Source: Chloroflexota bacterium (GTDB lineage Bacteria; Chloroflexota; Limnocylindria; P2-11E). Taken from it: 6,508 bases of DNA. Positions within the stretch are counted from its first letter, which is position 1, and each line of letters starts with the position of its first letter. A program made the position numbers and the translations under genes. Positions 1 to 6,508 of this stretch are shown here, one piece after another. The stretch is from positions 1 through 6,508 of the forward strand of contig JANXXG010000055.1 in assembly GCA_025350745.1 (NCBI GenBank). Direction: 5' to 3'. The notes below the pieces were generated by a model. It was given only the letters and a program-made list of their open reading frames with translations, ran no database searches and was not told the DNA's origin.

Positions 1-2
1 CG

Positions 3-1106
3 ACGGACGCCCGGGATGGCGAGGCGTTCGTCCTGTACGGCGACACGCCGACGCTCGACGCGGCGACGCTTGAGCGCCTTCGCACGTTGCGCAGGGAGCG
101 CGGTGCTGCGGTCGCTCTGCTCACCGCACGGGTGGGGACCGACAACGCCTATGGACGGATCGTGCGGAACGGCACGGGAGACGTGGAGCGCATCGTCGAG
201 GCGCGGCTCGCGACCGCCGAGGAGCGCCTGTTGCCGGAGTCGAATCTCGGCGCGTACGCGATCGACCTCGGGTGGCTCCGGACGACCATCGCAACGCTCG
301 TCCCGAATACGACCGGGGAGATCTTCTTCACCGACGTCGTCGCCGCGGCCATCGCCGCCGGCAAGCGCGTCGCGGCGTTCTGCACGCCCGATCCGACCGA
401 GGGCCTCGGGGTGAACACGCAGGTCGAGCTCGCCGCCGCTGAGATGGTCCTGCGGCGCCGGATCCGCGACAGGCTGATGCTCGAGGGAGTGACGTTCCGC
501 GATCCGGAGTCGTCGGTCGTCGACGACACCGTTCGTATCGCGCCCGACGCCATCATCGAGCGCGGCTGCGTGCTCGAGGGCGCCACCTCGATCGGCCCCG
601 ACACGCGCGTCGGTCCATACGCGATCCTTCGCGACACGACGGTCGGCGCGCGGTGCGTCGTGGAGGCATCGGTCCTTGAACGCGCGACGCTGGAGGACGG
701 TGTGCGGATCGGTCCATACTCGCACCTCCGGCCGGGCGCCTACCTCGAGGAGGGCGTCGAGATGGGCAACTTTGGCGAAGTGAAGGCCTCGCGGCTGCGC
801 CGAGGCACCAAGATGCATCACTTCAGCTACGTCGGCGACGCCGACGTCGGTGAGCGTGTGAACATCGGCGCGGGCGCGATCACGATGAACTACGACGGGG
901 CCAACAAGAACCGCACGACCATCGGCAACGACGCGTTCATCGGCTCCGACACGCTGCTGCGCGCGCCGATCACGATCGGCGAGGGCGCGGTGACCGGTGC
1001 CGGGGCGGTCGTCACGAAGGACGTCGCGCCGGGGATGCTCGCAGTCGGAATGCCGGCGCGAGCCATCAAGAAGGCCGTGAAGCCGGTCACAAAGGCGAAG
1101 CCGTAG
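3..1106 (+). CDS. glmU: GlmU, bifunctional N-acetylglucosamine-1-phosphate uridyltransferase / glucosamine-1-phosphate acetyltransferase (5' end missing)
   Basis: GlmU makes UDP-GlcNAc for peptidoglycan in the cytosol: it acetylates GlcN-1-P with acetyl-CoA, then transfers UMP from UTP. The reading frame is open from the window edge, giving 367 codons. The family is about 460 residues, so about 90 N-terminal residues, including the GxGTRM nucleotide-binding loop, lie upstream. Visible uridyltransferase marks are VLYGD (the metal-binding Asp), YGRIVR at about 150, the IVE strand at about 190, TGEIFFTD at about 318, and GVN with its metal-ligand Asn at 414-416. From about 520 onward come hexapeptide left-handed beta-helix repeats. 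The acetyltransferase site keeps HLRPG, EVK, the catalytic His (second His of KMHHFSY, 819-821), NYDG and GSDT. The C-terminus (VGMPARAIKK) resembles generic trimeric acetyltransferases more than a usual GlmU tail. The TAG stop overlaps the next GTG start by one base, implying co-transcription. The identification is firm. Confidence 0.96.
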   Translation, partial: TDARDGEAFVLYGDTPTLDAATLERLRTLRRERGAAVALLTARVGTDNAYGRIVRNGTGDVERIVEARLATAEERLLPESNLGAYAIDLGWLRTTIATLVPNTTGEIFFTDVVAAAIAAGKRVAAFCTPDPTEGLGVNTQVELAAAEMVLRRRIRDRLMLEGVTFRDPESSVVDDTVRIAPDAIIERGCVLEGATSIGPDTRVGPYAILRDTTVGARCVVEASVLERATLEDGVRIGPYSHLRPGAYLEEGVEMGNFGEVKASRLRRGTKMHHFSYVGDADVGERVNIGAGAITMNYDGANKNRTTIGNDAFIGSDTLLRAPITIGEGAVTGAGAVVTKDVAPGMLAVGMPARAIKKAVKPVTKAKP

Positions 1107-2416
1107 TGGACGCGTGGCAGCTGCTCACCGTGGAGCTCGTCCTCGTGTTCGTCCTCGCGATCATGTCGATGAGCGAGGCCGCGCTCCACGCGATCCGCCG
1201 TCCGCAGCTCGTCGAGGAGCTCGTCGCCGGCGGCCGCCGAGGCGTGCGAGCTGGCCGGATGGGGGAGCGCCGGGTGCGCTATCTCGCCGCCATCCAGGTG
1301 GTCGAGTTCTTCGCGATCTTCGCGTTCTCCGGTATCGCGGCCGCGTTCCTCGCGCCGCGCCTGTCCGAGCTGTTGCGGCTGGTCGGCATTGCGGCGGTCT
1401 TCAGTGACGTGGGTGCGGTCGTCGCCACGGTCGCCGTGTTGTCCCTCGTGGCCGTGCTGTTCGGACTCTTTGTGCCGCGCTCCATCGGGGTCCGGCACGC
1501 CAAGCAGGTCCTGCTGCTGATGGTGTTCCCGCTCGAGCTGATCACCTGGCTGACCCGGCCGCTCGTCGCCGCGCTCTTCTTCCTGACGCGGGTAGTGACC
1601 GCGCCGTTCGGAGCGAACCCGCAGGAAGGGACCCTCGTCAGCGAGGAGGACATCAAGGCCCTCATCGAGACCGGCGAGGAGCAGGGCGTCCTCGACACGG
1701 GCGAACGCCAGATGATCCATTCGGTCTTCGCCCTCGGCGAGAAGAAGGTGCACGAGGTGATGGTCCCGCGCCCCGATATCACGGCCATCGACGTGAACAC
1801 GCCGCCTGATCAGCTTCTTGAGGCGGTCGTGTCCGCCGGGCACTCGCGGATCCCGGTCTACGAGGGCTCGCCGGACCAGATCATCGGCGTGCTGTATGTG
1901 AAGGATCTGTTCCGCCGCCTGGCCCGGCACGAGAGCGTCACGATCCGGCCGTTCCTGCGCGCCGCGCAGTTCGTGCCCGAGACGAAGAAGGTGGACGAGC
2001 TCCTCCGTGAGATGCAGAAGGACAAGGTGCACATCGCGATCGTCGTGGACGAGTACGGCGGCACGGCCGGCCTCGTCACGATCGAGGATCTCGTCGAGGA
2101 GATCGTCGGCGAGATCCGCGACGAGTACGACGTCGATGAGGAGCTGGTCCTCCCGGTCTCGGAGCACGAGGCGCTCATGGATGCGCGGGTCCCGTTCTCG
2201 GAGGTGAAGGAGACGTTCGCGCTCGAGGACAGCGAGGGCGAAGAGGAGTTCGACACGCTCGGTGGCTATGTGACCCACGAGCTGGGCCGGTTGCCGAAGG
2301 TCGGGGAGACCATCCAGCGGAGCGGCGTGAAGTTCGTGGTCGAGAGCGTCGACGGCCGGCGGATCGGCCGGATCCGGGTCATCCGCGAGCCGGCGGGATC
2401 GGAGCAGCGGGTATGA
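1106..2416 (+). CDS. Hemolysin/CorC-family (CNNM-type) membrane protein with DUF21, paired CBS and CorC/HlyC domains
   Basis: This 436-residue inner-membrane protein belongs to the CNNM/CorC group, whose characterised members take part in Mg2+ (or Co2+) transport. The role of this one is unproven. Domain order: DUF21 with hydrophobic segments near residues 6-27, 59-83, 92-123 and 135-160; first CBS motif about 217-272 ([27 protein letters not shown]); second about 281-340 ([20 protein letters not shown]); C-terminal CorC/HlyC domain about 350-428 ([24 protein letters not shown]). The paired CBS region likely binds an adenine nucleotide. In DUF21 the usual Gly-Asn after the IQV motif is VE (residues 66-67) and the usual GExxPK is GLFVPR (120-125), so the transport site may be altered. 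GTG at 1106 is chosen because it keeps the first membrane helix whole, overlaps the glmU stop, and follows a modest AAGG at 1092-1095. The TGA stop overlaps the cdd ATG. Confidence 0.92.
   Translation: MDAWQLLTVELVLVFVLAIMSMSEAALHAIRRPQLVEELVAGGRRGVRAGRMGERRVRYLAAIQVVEFFAIFAFSGIAAAFLAPRLSELLRLVGIAAVFSDVGAVVATVAVLSLVAVLFGLFVPRSIGVRHAKQVLLLMVFPLELITWLTRPLVAALFFLTRVVTAPFGANPQEGTLVSEEDIKALIETGEEQGVLDTGERQMIHSVFALGEKKVHEVMVPRPDITAIDVNTPPDQLLEAVVSAGHSRIPVYEGSPDQIIGVLYVKDLFRRLARHESVTIRPFLRAAQFVPETKKVDELLREMQKDKVHIAIVVDEYGGTAGLVTIEDLVEEIVGEIRDEYDVDEELVLPVSEHEALMDARVPFSEVKETFALEDSEGEEEFDTLGGYVTHELGRLPKVGETIQRSGVKFVVESVDGRRIGRIRVIREPAGSEQRV
2401..2404 (+). promoter_or_regulatory. Ribosome-binding site of cdd
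   Basis: GGAG lies 8 nt before the cdd ATG, inside the last codons of the CorC-like gene. It is the clearest Shine-Dalgarno sequence in the window and supports ATG 2413 as the start. Confidence 0.6.
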
Positions 2417-2823
2417 CGCTGCCGCCCGGCGACGAGGATTTGATCCGCGTCGCGTCCCTCGCCCGCGCCCGGGCCTACGCGCCCTATTCGAAATACAAGG
2501 TCGGCGCGGCCATCCGGACCAAGCGGAACAAGATCCACTCAGGCGCGAACGTCGAGAACGTCTCCTACGGCCTGACGGTCTGCGCGGAGCGCTGCGCCGC
2601 GTTCGCGGCGATCGCCTCGGGCGAGACCAAGGATTGGGACGCGATCGCCGTGGTCATCGATGACGACAAGCTCCCGTCGCCATGCGGGGCATGCCGTCAG
2701 GTGCTTGCGGAGTTCTCGCCCGAGCTGCGCGTCGTGCTCGCCACTGCCGGCGGGCTGCGCAAGGTCACGACCCTCGCGGAGCTGCTCCCGGACGCATTCC
2801 TTCCCGACCGCCTTCTCCGGTAA
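2413..2823 (+). CDS. cdd: Cytidine deaminase (small zinc-dependent, tetramer type)
   Basis: Cdd hydrolytically deaminates cytidine and deoxycytidine to uridine and deoxyuridine in cytosolic pyrimidine salvage. The 136-residue length is typical of the homotetrameric class. Visible motifs are APYSKYKVGAA (residues 23-33), the substrate-binding NVEN (47-50), VCAER with zinc ligand Cys57 and catalytic Glu59, and PCGACRQV with zinc ligands Cys91 and Cys94. The C-terminal LLPDAF matches the family's LLPGAF. All catalytic residues are present, so an active enzyme is expected. The ATG overlaps the upstream stop as ATGA, and a GGAG (2401-2404) lies 8 nt upstream, a good ribosome-binding site. It ends the first plus-strand run and converges on the PH-domain gene 18 bp away. 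A cdd beside recO and glyS is a familiar arrangement, although era, often next to cdd, is not here. Confidence 0.96.
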   Translation: MTLPPGDEDLIRVASLARARAYAPYSKYKVGAAIRTKRNKIHSGANVENVSYGLTVCAERCAAFAAIASGETKDWDAIAVVIDDDKLPSPCGACRQVLAEFSPELRVVLATAGGLRKVTTLAELLPDAFLPDRLLR

Positions 2824-2832
2824 CGACCGGAG
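2815..2832. terminator. Small hairpin between convergent cdd and PH-domain genes, possible bidirectional terminator
   Basis: A perfect 7-bp inverted repeat, CTCCGGT / ACCGGAG with a 4-nt AACG loop, spans the cdd stop codon and lies just past the end of the minus-strand gene. It forms equally on either strand, which suits a convergent junction. No T-run follows on either side, so it is not a classic intrinsic terminator. It may instead slow polymerase, protect 3' ends, or be incidental in GC-rich DNA. Confidence 0.35.
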
Positions 2833-2837
2833 GCCGC

Positions 2838-2862
2838 GGCGTCAGCGCCCCGGCGTCAGCGC
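2838..2862. repeat. Short direct repeat at the 3' end of the PH-domain gene
   Basis: The 11-mer GGCGTCAGCGC occurs at 2838-2848 and again at 2852-2862, a 14-bp period. The first copy contains the minus-strand stop codon. The second lies in the last coding codons, in a different frame. A small slippage duplication would explain it, but chance in GC-rich sequence is possible. Confidence 0.4.
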
Positions 2863-3348
2863 GTCGGTCAGCTGCGCGTAGAAGCGGCTCGCGCCGGTGA
2901 TCGCGATCTCGTTCAGTCCCTCCGTGACGAGCGCCGCGGAGTGGATACCTGCCGACTCGAGGTGCAGGATCCCGTAGTCGGCGATGAGCGACGCCGGGAA
3001 CGGCTTGGTCAGGCTTGCGTCCTGGACGCGCTCCAAGAGCACCGCGGCCTGGGTCCGATTGAGGATGCCGCTCTTCGCGATGACCCGGCGGTCGGTCAGC
3101 ACCCAGACCCGGGTGGTCCACTGCAGGTACCCGCTGATCAGGTACAGGAGCGCCACGAAGACCGCGGCGAGGGCGGCGTACGCGATGACCTGCTGGCCCT
3201 GCGAGGAGGCGATGGCCGCGACGATGAGGAGCACGAGCTCGAGGCCGACGAGCAGGACCCACCATGCGAACGGCCTGCCGACGGCGAGTACGCGCTCCCC
3301 GGGCTCGTAGATGATGCCGCCGGGGGCGTGGATCGCGGGCTCGGTCAT
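2842..3348 (-). CDS. Bacterial PH-domain (bPH2, YdbS-like) two-helix membrane protein
   Basis: This 168-residue protein has a cytosolic N-terminal stretch, two adjacent hydrophobic helices (about residues 29-48 and 53-72, a membrane hairpin), then a C-terminal domain of the bPH2 (PF03703, former DUF304) type. The domain shows the usual pattern: WTTRVWVLTDRRVIAKSGIL (77-96), an LLERVQD strand-turn (104-110), then YGILHLESAG (125-134). The family has no settled biochemical role; members are small membrane-associated proteins. It starts at an ATG 9 bp after the stop of the polyprenyl synthase, on the same strand, so the two are very probably one transcript. No clear Shine-Dalgarno sequence precedes it, which fits translational coupling. 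The membrane topology and the isoprenoid-synthase partner hint at a lipid or envelope role, but that is inference. Its stop lies 18 bp from the end of convergent cdd. Confidence 0.85.
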   Translation of the reverse strand: MTEPAIHAPGGIIYEPGERVLAVGRPFAWWVLLVGLELVLLIVAAIASSQGQQVIAYAALAAVFVALLYLISGYLQWTTRVWVLTDRRVIAKSGILNRTQAAVLLERVQDASLTKPFPASLIADYGILHLESAGIHSAALVTEGLNEIAITGASRFYAQLTDALTPGR

Positions 3349-3357
3349 GGCGAGATG

Positions 3358-4410
3358 CTAGAGGGTGCCGCTCGCGACAGGCTCACTGGAGCCGGTGGCA
3401 GAGGCCACCAGCTGCTCGAGCAGCATCAATGGCTCGTTGGCGGCCGCGAGCGCTGCGATGCTCCGGAGCTCGTGGAGGGCCTGCATGCGGTGCGTCGTGA
3501 TCTCGCGCTCGAGCTGCTCGCGCGTGCCGAGCTCATCGATGATCTCGCGGATGCGCCCGACGGCCACCGCGGAGAGGGGCGCCGGCGGCTCGAACAGGGT
3601 GTCGAGCTCGGCCCGCATGCGCGGCGAGGCCTTCTCGAAGGCCATGACCACGGGGAGCGTCTTCTTTCGCTTCACGAGGTCGTTCATCTCGACCTTGCCG
3701 GTTCGTTCGGTGGTGGCCCAAATGCCGAGGAGGTCGTCGTAGGCCTGGAATGCCTGGCCGAAGCCATCGCCGAATCGGGCGAGCGACGCTCTCACGTGGG
3801 GGTCGTCGGTCGCGAGCACCGCGGCCCCCTCAGCGCAGGCCGCGATCAGCGCGCCGGTCTTCTTGGCGGCCATCGAGCGATAGCGTTCCACGGTCACGTC
3901 GGTGCGGCTTTCGAAGCTGATGTCCAGGAATTGCCCCTCGCAGACCCGCACGCACGCCTGGTCGATGAGGCACGCGAAGTCGAGGATCCGGTCGGCCGGG
4001 AAGCCTCCTTCCCGCAGCCGCTGGACGGCGAGACGCGACGTCGCATACATCCCATCGCCGGTGTTGATCGCCTGCGGCACACCCCAGACGGACCACACCG
4101 TCGGGCGGTGGTGGCGGGTCGGGTCCTGGTCCTCGATGTCGTCGTGGATGAGCGTGAAGTTGTGCAGGAGCTCGAGCGCCGCCGCGGCCGGAAGCACGTT
4201 CTGGGCGGCGCCGGCCAGGGCCTCGTAGACGAGGACGCAGATGAGGGGACGCATCCGCTTGCCCCCACCCGGTCGCGTCGCGTCGAGCCCGAGGTGGTAC
4301 AGCATCATGCCGTAGAAGGGTTGGAGTGCGGGGTCGGCCTGCGCCAGAACGTCGCGGATCTCCTGATCGATGGCCACGATCCGCTGGCCGAAGCGGCCGG
4401 TCGTTGTCAC
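3358..4410 (-). CDS. Short-chain polyprenyl (probably farnesyl/geranylgeranyl) diphosphate synthase
   Basis: This trans-isoprenyl diphosphate synthase condenses IPP with allylic diphosphates to make linear prenyl diphosphates. With the GTG at 4410 it has 350 residues. Motifs in that numbering: GGKRMRP (49-55), first Asp-rich motif DDIED (90-94) followed by RHHRPT, KKT (about 183-185), and second Asp-rich region YDDLLGIW (Asp225-Asp226) followed by RTGK. The fifth residue before the first Asp-rich motif is Phe and the motif has no two-residue insertion, a pattern associated with C20-type (GGPP) synthases, so a C15-C20 product is the best guess. An in-frame GTG at 4455 would extend the gene 15 codons into divergent recO. 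GTG 4410 is preferred because a TACCAT element ends 10 nt before it and the extra residues carry no family motif. A third candidate is GTG 4377. It is transcribed together with the downstream PH-domain gene. Confidence 0.92.
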   Translation of the reverse strand: MTTTGRFGQRIVAIDQEIRDVLAQADPALQPFYGMMLYHLGLDATRPGGGKRMRPLICVLVYEALAGAAQNVLPAAAALELLHNFTLIHDDIEDQDPTRHHRPTVWSVWGVPQAINTGDGMYATSRLAVQRLREGGFPADRILDFACLIDQACVRVCEGQFLDISFESRTDVTVERYRSMAAKKTGALIAACAEGAAVLATDDPHVRASLARFGDGFGQAFQAYDDLLGIWATTERTGKVEMNDLVKRKKTLPVVMAFEKASPRMRAELDTLFEPPAPLSAVAVGRIREIIDELGTREQLEREITTHRMQALHELRSIAALAAANEPLMLLEQLVASATGSSEPVASGTL

Positions 4411-4419
4411 GCACGACCG

Positions 4420-4436
4420 ATGGTAGCCCGTACCAT
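4420..4436. promoter_or_regulatory. Palindromic divergent promoter/operator candidate between the polyprenyl synthase and recO
   Basis: The sequence ATGGTA-GCCCG-TACCAT is a perfect 6-bp dyad with a 5-nt centre. On each strand the outgoing arm reads TACCAT, which agrees with the -10 consensus TATAAT at T1, A2, A5 and T6. Exactly 9 nt separate each arm from a start codon: recO ATG at 4446 on plus, synthase GTG at 4410 on minus. Neither gene has a Shine-Dalgarno sequence, so leaderless or nearly leaderless transcripts are the natural reading. No convincing -35 lies at 16-18 nt. A TTGTCA at 4404-4409 is 21 nt from the plus-strand -10, which is too far. A repressor-binding palindrome is the alternative. 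Confidence 0.45.
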
Positions 4437-4445
4437 TGACCGCTG

Positions 4446-5228
4446 ATGAGGTCACGTACGTATCGTGCCGAGGCCATCGTGCTCAAGACCATCGACTTCG
4501 GCGAGACGGACCGCATCCTCACTCTGCTGACCCGCCATTTCGGAAAGGTGAGCGTCGTCGCAAAGGGGATCCGGAAGCCCACGAGCCGCCTCGCGGGCCA
4601 TGCCGAGCCGCTCACACACGCGACCTACCAGCTTGCGCGCGGCCGGAACCTCGACGTGCTCACCGGCGCCGAGTCGCTCGCCCTCTATCGGGAGCTGCGC
4701 GAGGATCTTGGCGGCATCGCTGCGGGCTGGTACATCGTCGAGCTTGCAGACCGCTTCGCGATGGAGAAGGCCCCGTCGGCGCCGCTCTTCGATCTGGTCG
4801 AGAGCGCGCTTCGCCACCTGACCGCGGGTCACGTCCCGGCCCTCGTCTGCCGCTGGTTCGACCTGCACCTGCTCGATCGCACCGGATTCCGGCCGGAGCT
4901 CGGTCATTGCGTCCAGTGCGGCGAAGGTCCGGCGGAGGAGCCGAACGCCTGGATCGTCGAAGCCGGTGGACTGGTCTGCGCTCGCTGCGCTCCTGGGTCC
5001 ACGGTCGGCGCGCTGGCGCTCTCGGTCCGCGCCCTGAAGTCGCTCCGGTTCCTGCTGGTGAGCGACTTCGAGAGCGCCTCGCTCCTGCGCGTTGACGAGG
5101 CCCTCGCGGCCGAGCTCGACCGGCACCTTCGCTCGTTCCTCCAGAACATCCTCGATCGCGAGATCCATACCTCGCGCCTGCTGGACGAGCTTGCCCGCCT
5201 GCCGCGTCCTGCCGCCGCCATCCTGTGA
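4446..5228 (+). CDS. recO: DNA repair protein RecO
   Basis: RecO acts with RecR in the RecF pathway, loading RecA onto SSB-coated single-stranded DNA and annealing strands during gap repair. The 260-residue length is typical. The N-terminal OB-fold begins with the family signature [20 protein letters not shown] (residues 6-25) and continues with [20 protein letters not shown] helical C-terminal domain follows. It carries a four-cysteine zinc site, CVQC (Cys155, Cys158) and CARC (Cys178, Cys181), seen in many but not all RecO proteins. The ATG is fixed by the match of the first residues to the family. There is no Shine-Dalgarno sequence, and a TACCAT box lies 9 nt upstream, suggesting a leaderless start. 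Its last codons overlap the glyS start by four bases (GTGA), a pairing known from many bacteria. Confidence 0.95.
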   Translation: MRSRTYRAEAIVLKTIDFGETDRILTLLTRHFGKVSVVAKGIRKPTSRLAGHAEPLTHATYQLARGRNLDVLTGAESLALYRELREDLGGIAAGWYIVELADRFAMEKAPSAPLFDLVESALRHLTAGHVPALVCRWFDLHLLDRTGFRPELGHCVQCGEGPAEEPNAWIVEAGGLVCARCAPGSTVGALALSVRALKSLRFLLVSDFESASLLRVDEALAAELDRHLRSFLQNILDREIHTSRLLDELARLPRPAAAIL

Positions 5229-6508
5229 CCGACGCGCCGGCGCCGGAGCTCTTCGACAAGCTCGTCTCGCTGTCAAAGCGGCGGGGCTTCGTCTTCCCGT
5301 CGAGCGAGATCTATGGCGGCGCCGGATCGACGTGGGACTTCGGGCCGCTCGGCGTGGAGCTGAAGAACAACGTCAAACGCGCCTGGTGGCGCGCGATGGT
5401 CCAGCTGCGCGACGACATCGTCGGCCTGGACGCGGCGATCCTGATGCACCCAAAGGTGTGGGAGGCATCCGGCCACGTGGAGAACTTCACCGACCCGCTG
5501 GTCGAGTGCGCCGGCTGCCGACACCGCTTCCGGCTCGACGAGCTGCCCAACGGCGTCGAGGGGCCGTGCCCGAATTGCGGCGAGAAGAAGCTCGGTCCGC
5601 CACGCAAGTTCAACCTCATGTTCAAGACGTTCGTCGGCCCCGCCGAGGACACCGCGTCCGTCGCCTGGCTGCGACCGGAGACGGCGCAGGGCATCTTCGT
5701 GAACTTCGACAACGTGCAGCAATCCATGCGGAGGAAGCTCCCGTTCGGTATCGCTCAGATCGGGAAGTCGTTCCGCAACGAGATCACGCCGGGCAACTTC
5801 ATCTTCCGTTCGCGGGAGTTCGAACAGATGGAGATGCAGTACTTCGTGCGCCCGGAGGACGCGCCGCGCGTGTACGAGGAGTGGAAGGAGATACGCCGCC
5901 AATGGTTCCGCGACCTCGCGGGCCACGACGAGCTGTTCCGGTTCCGCGAGCACGGCGAGGATGAGCGAGCGCACTACGCCGCACAGGCCTTCGACATCGA
6001 GTTCCGCTACCCGTTCGGCTGGAAGGAGCTGGAGGGCATCCACAACCGCACGGACTTCGATCTCAAGCGGCACGCCGAGTACTCCGGCAAGAAGCTCGAG
6101 TACTTCGACGAAGCCGCGAACGAGAAGCTCGTGCCCTTCGTCATCGAGACCGCGGTCGGCGCCGACCGCGCCACGCTTGCGTTCCTCTGCGCCGCATATG
6201 ATGAGGAGCCGGACAAGGAGGGCGTGCGGGTCGTTCTGCGCCTCCATCGTGATCTTGCGCCGTACAAGGTGGCCGTCCTGCCGCTCTCGAAGAAGCCTGA
6301 GCTCAGCGAGCTCTCGCGATCGGTCTGGGCACGGATCCGGCCGCATTTCCAGTCGACGTACGACGAGACCCAGGCGATCGGTCGCCGCTATCGCCGCCAG
6401 GACGAGATCGGCACGCCGCTGTGCGTCACGGTCGACTTCGAATCCTTGGTGGACCAGGCGGTCACGATCCGCGATCGGGACGACATGTCGCAGGTGCGGG
6501 TGAAGATC
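5225..6508 (+). CDS. glyS: Glycyl-tRNA synthetase, single-chain homodimeric type (3' end missing)
   Basis: This class II aminoacyl-tRNA synthetase charges tRNA-Gly in the cytosol. It is the single-polypeptide alpha2 form, not the two-subunit GlyQ/GlyS enzyme. The frame stays open for 428 codons to the window edge; relatives suggest only about 20 residues are lost. Visible parts: [15 protein letters not shown] (residues 18-32); a zinc-binding insertion with Cys95, Cys98, Cys115 and Cys118; [12 protein letters not shown] (150-161); motif 2 with [13 protein letters not shown] and [11 protein letters not shown]; motif 3 around [15 protein letters not shown] (307-321), where many relatives have EPS or EPA in place of ETA; and a C-terminal anticodon-binding domain from about 345 ([32 protein letters not shown]). 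GTG 5225 is chosen because it overlaps the recO stop and puts the conserved KRRGF block at the usual distance from the N-terminus. No Shine-Dalgarno sequence is seen, so translation is probably coupled to recO. Confidence 0.95.
   Translation, partial: MTDAPAPELFDKLVSLSKRRGFVFPSSEIYGGAGSTWDFGPLGVELKNNVKRAWWRAMVQLRDDIVGLDAAILMHPKVWEASGHVENFTDPLVECAGCRHRFRLDELPNGVEGPCPNCGEKKLGPPRKFNLMFKTFVGPAEDTASVAWLRPETAQGIFVNFDNVQQSMRRKLPFGIAQIGKSFRNEITPGNFIFRSREFEQMEMQYFVRPEDAPRVYEEWKEIRRQWFRDLAGHDELFRFREHGEDERAHYAAQAFDIEFRYPFGWKELEGIHNRTDFDLKRHAEYSGKKLEYFDEAANEKLVPFVIETAVGADRATLAFLCAAYDEEPDKEGVRVVLRLHRDLAPYKVAVLPLSKKPELSELSRSVWARIRPHFQSTYDETQAIGRRYRRQDEIGTPLCVTVDFESLVDQAVTIRDRDDMSQVRVKI

Noticed and set aside
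890..2278. A 462-codon open frame on the minus strand across glmU and the CorC-like gene
   Set aside because: It is antisense to two strongly supported genes, and its translation is a charged, His/Arg/Asp/Glu-rich sequence without recognisable domains.
4404..4409. TTGTCA as a -35 box for recO
   Set aside because: It matches five of six consensus bases but lies 21 nt from the TACCAT element, outside the usual 16-18 nt spacing, and falls at the start of the synthase gene.
2941..4446. A 501-codon open frame on the plus strand, antisense to the polyprenyl synthase and PH-domain genes
   Set aside because: The opposite strand encodes clear family motifs (GGKRMRP, DDIED, DDLLG; bPH2 pattern). The plus-strand translation is low-complexity, rich in Arg, Glu, His, Gly and Asp, as expected for a GC-rich shadow frame.
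5092..5964. A 290-codon plus-strand open frame crossing the recO-glyS junction
   Set aside because: It is in a different frame from both genes and Arg/Ala/Pro/Gly-rich. The overlapping GTG start at 5225 gives the genuine glycyl-tRNA synthetase.
5273..6346. A 357-codon open frame on the minus strand
   Set aside because: It is the antisense shadow of glyS, whose sense translation carries class II synthetase motifs throughout.
1..6508. Search for a novel defence, mobile, CRISPR or biosynthetic system
   Set aside because: All genes belong to known families with housekeeping-type roles or common membrane proteins. No repeat arrays, transposase, integrase, attachment sites or RNA genes could be seen on either strand.

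Overview
This is a GC-rich, tightly packed bacterial housekeeping segment. It holds seven protein-coding genes and almost no intergenic DNA. The high GC, the GTG starts, the ATGA/GTGA start-stop overlaps, a single-chain glycyl-tRNA synthetase and an actinobacterial-style hemolysin/CorC protein point to a GC-rich Gram-positive-like or Chloroflexota lineage. The exact phylum cannot be fixed from this sequence alone.

Layout. A plus-strand run occupies 1-2823: the 3' four-fifths of glmU (UDP-GlcNAc synthesis), a membrane CNNM/CorC-type CBS-domain protein, and cdd (cytidine deaminase). Each is joined to the next by a start-stop overlap, so this looks like one operon. A minus-strand pair follows at 2842-4410: a short-chain polyprenyl diphosphate synthase, then a small two-helix membrane protein with a bacterial PH (bPH2) domain, 9 bp apart. 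Plus-strand recO starts at 4446, divergent from the synthase. It runs by a 4-base overlap into glyS, which leaves the window about 20 residues short of its expected end.

How it fits together. The order CorC - cdd - (gap) - recO - glyS matches part of a widely conserved bacterial neighbourhood (phoH/ybeY/CorC or dgkA/cdd/era/recO/glyS). Here era is absent from its usual place between cdd and recO, and the inverted isoprenoid-synthase/PH-domain pair sits there instead. The two convergent ends (cdd and the PH gene) are 18 bp apart and share a small hairpin. The two divergent starts (synthase and recO) share a compact palindrome whose arms read TACCAT towards each gene, exactly 9 nt from each start codon. 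This suggests back-to-back, near-leaderless promoters.

No CRISPR array, mobile element, tRNA/rRNA gene or unfamiliar defence-like system is visible. The most notable points are the symmetric divergent promoter, the inverted pair at the era position, and divergent motif residues in the CorC-like membrane domain.
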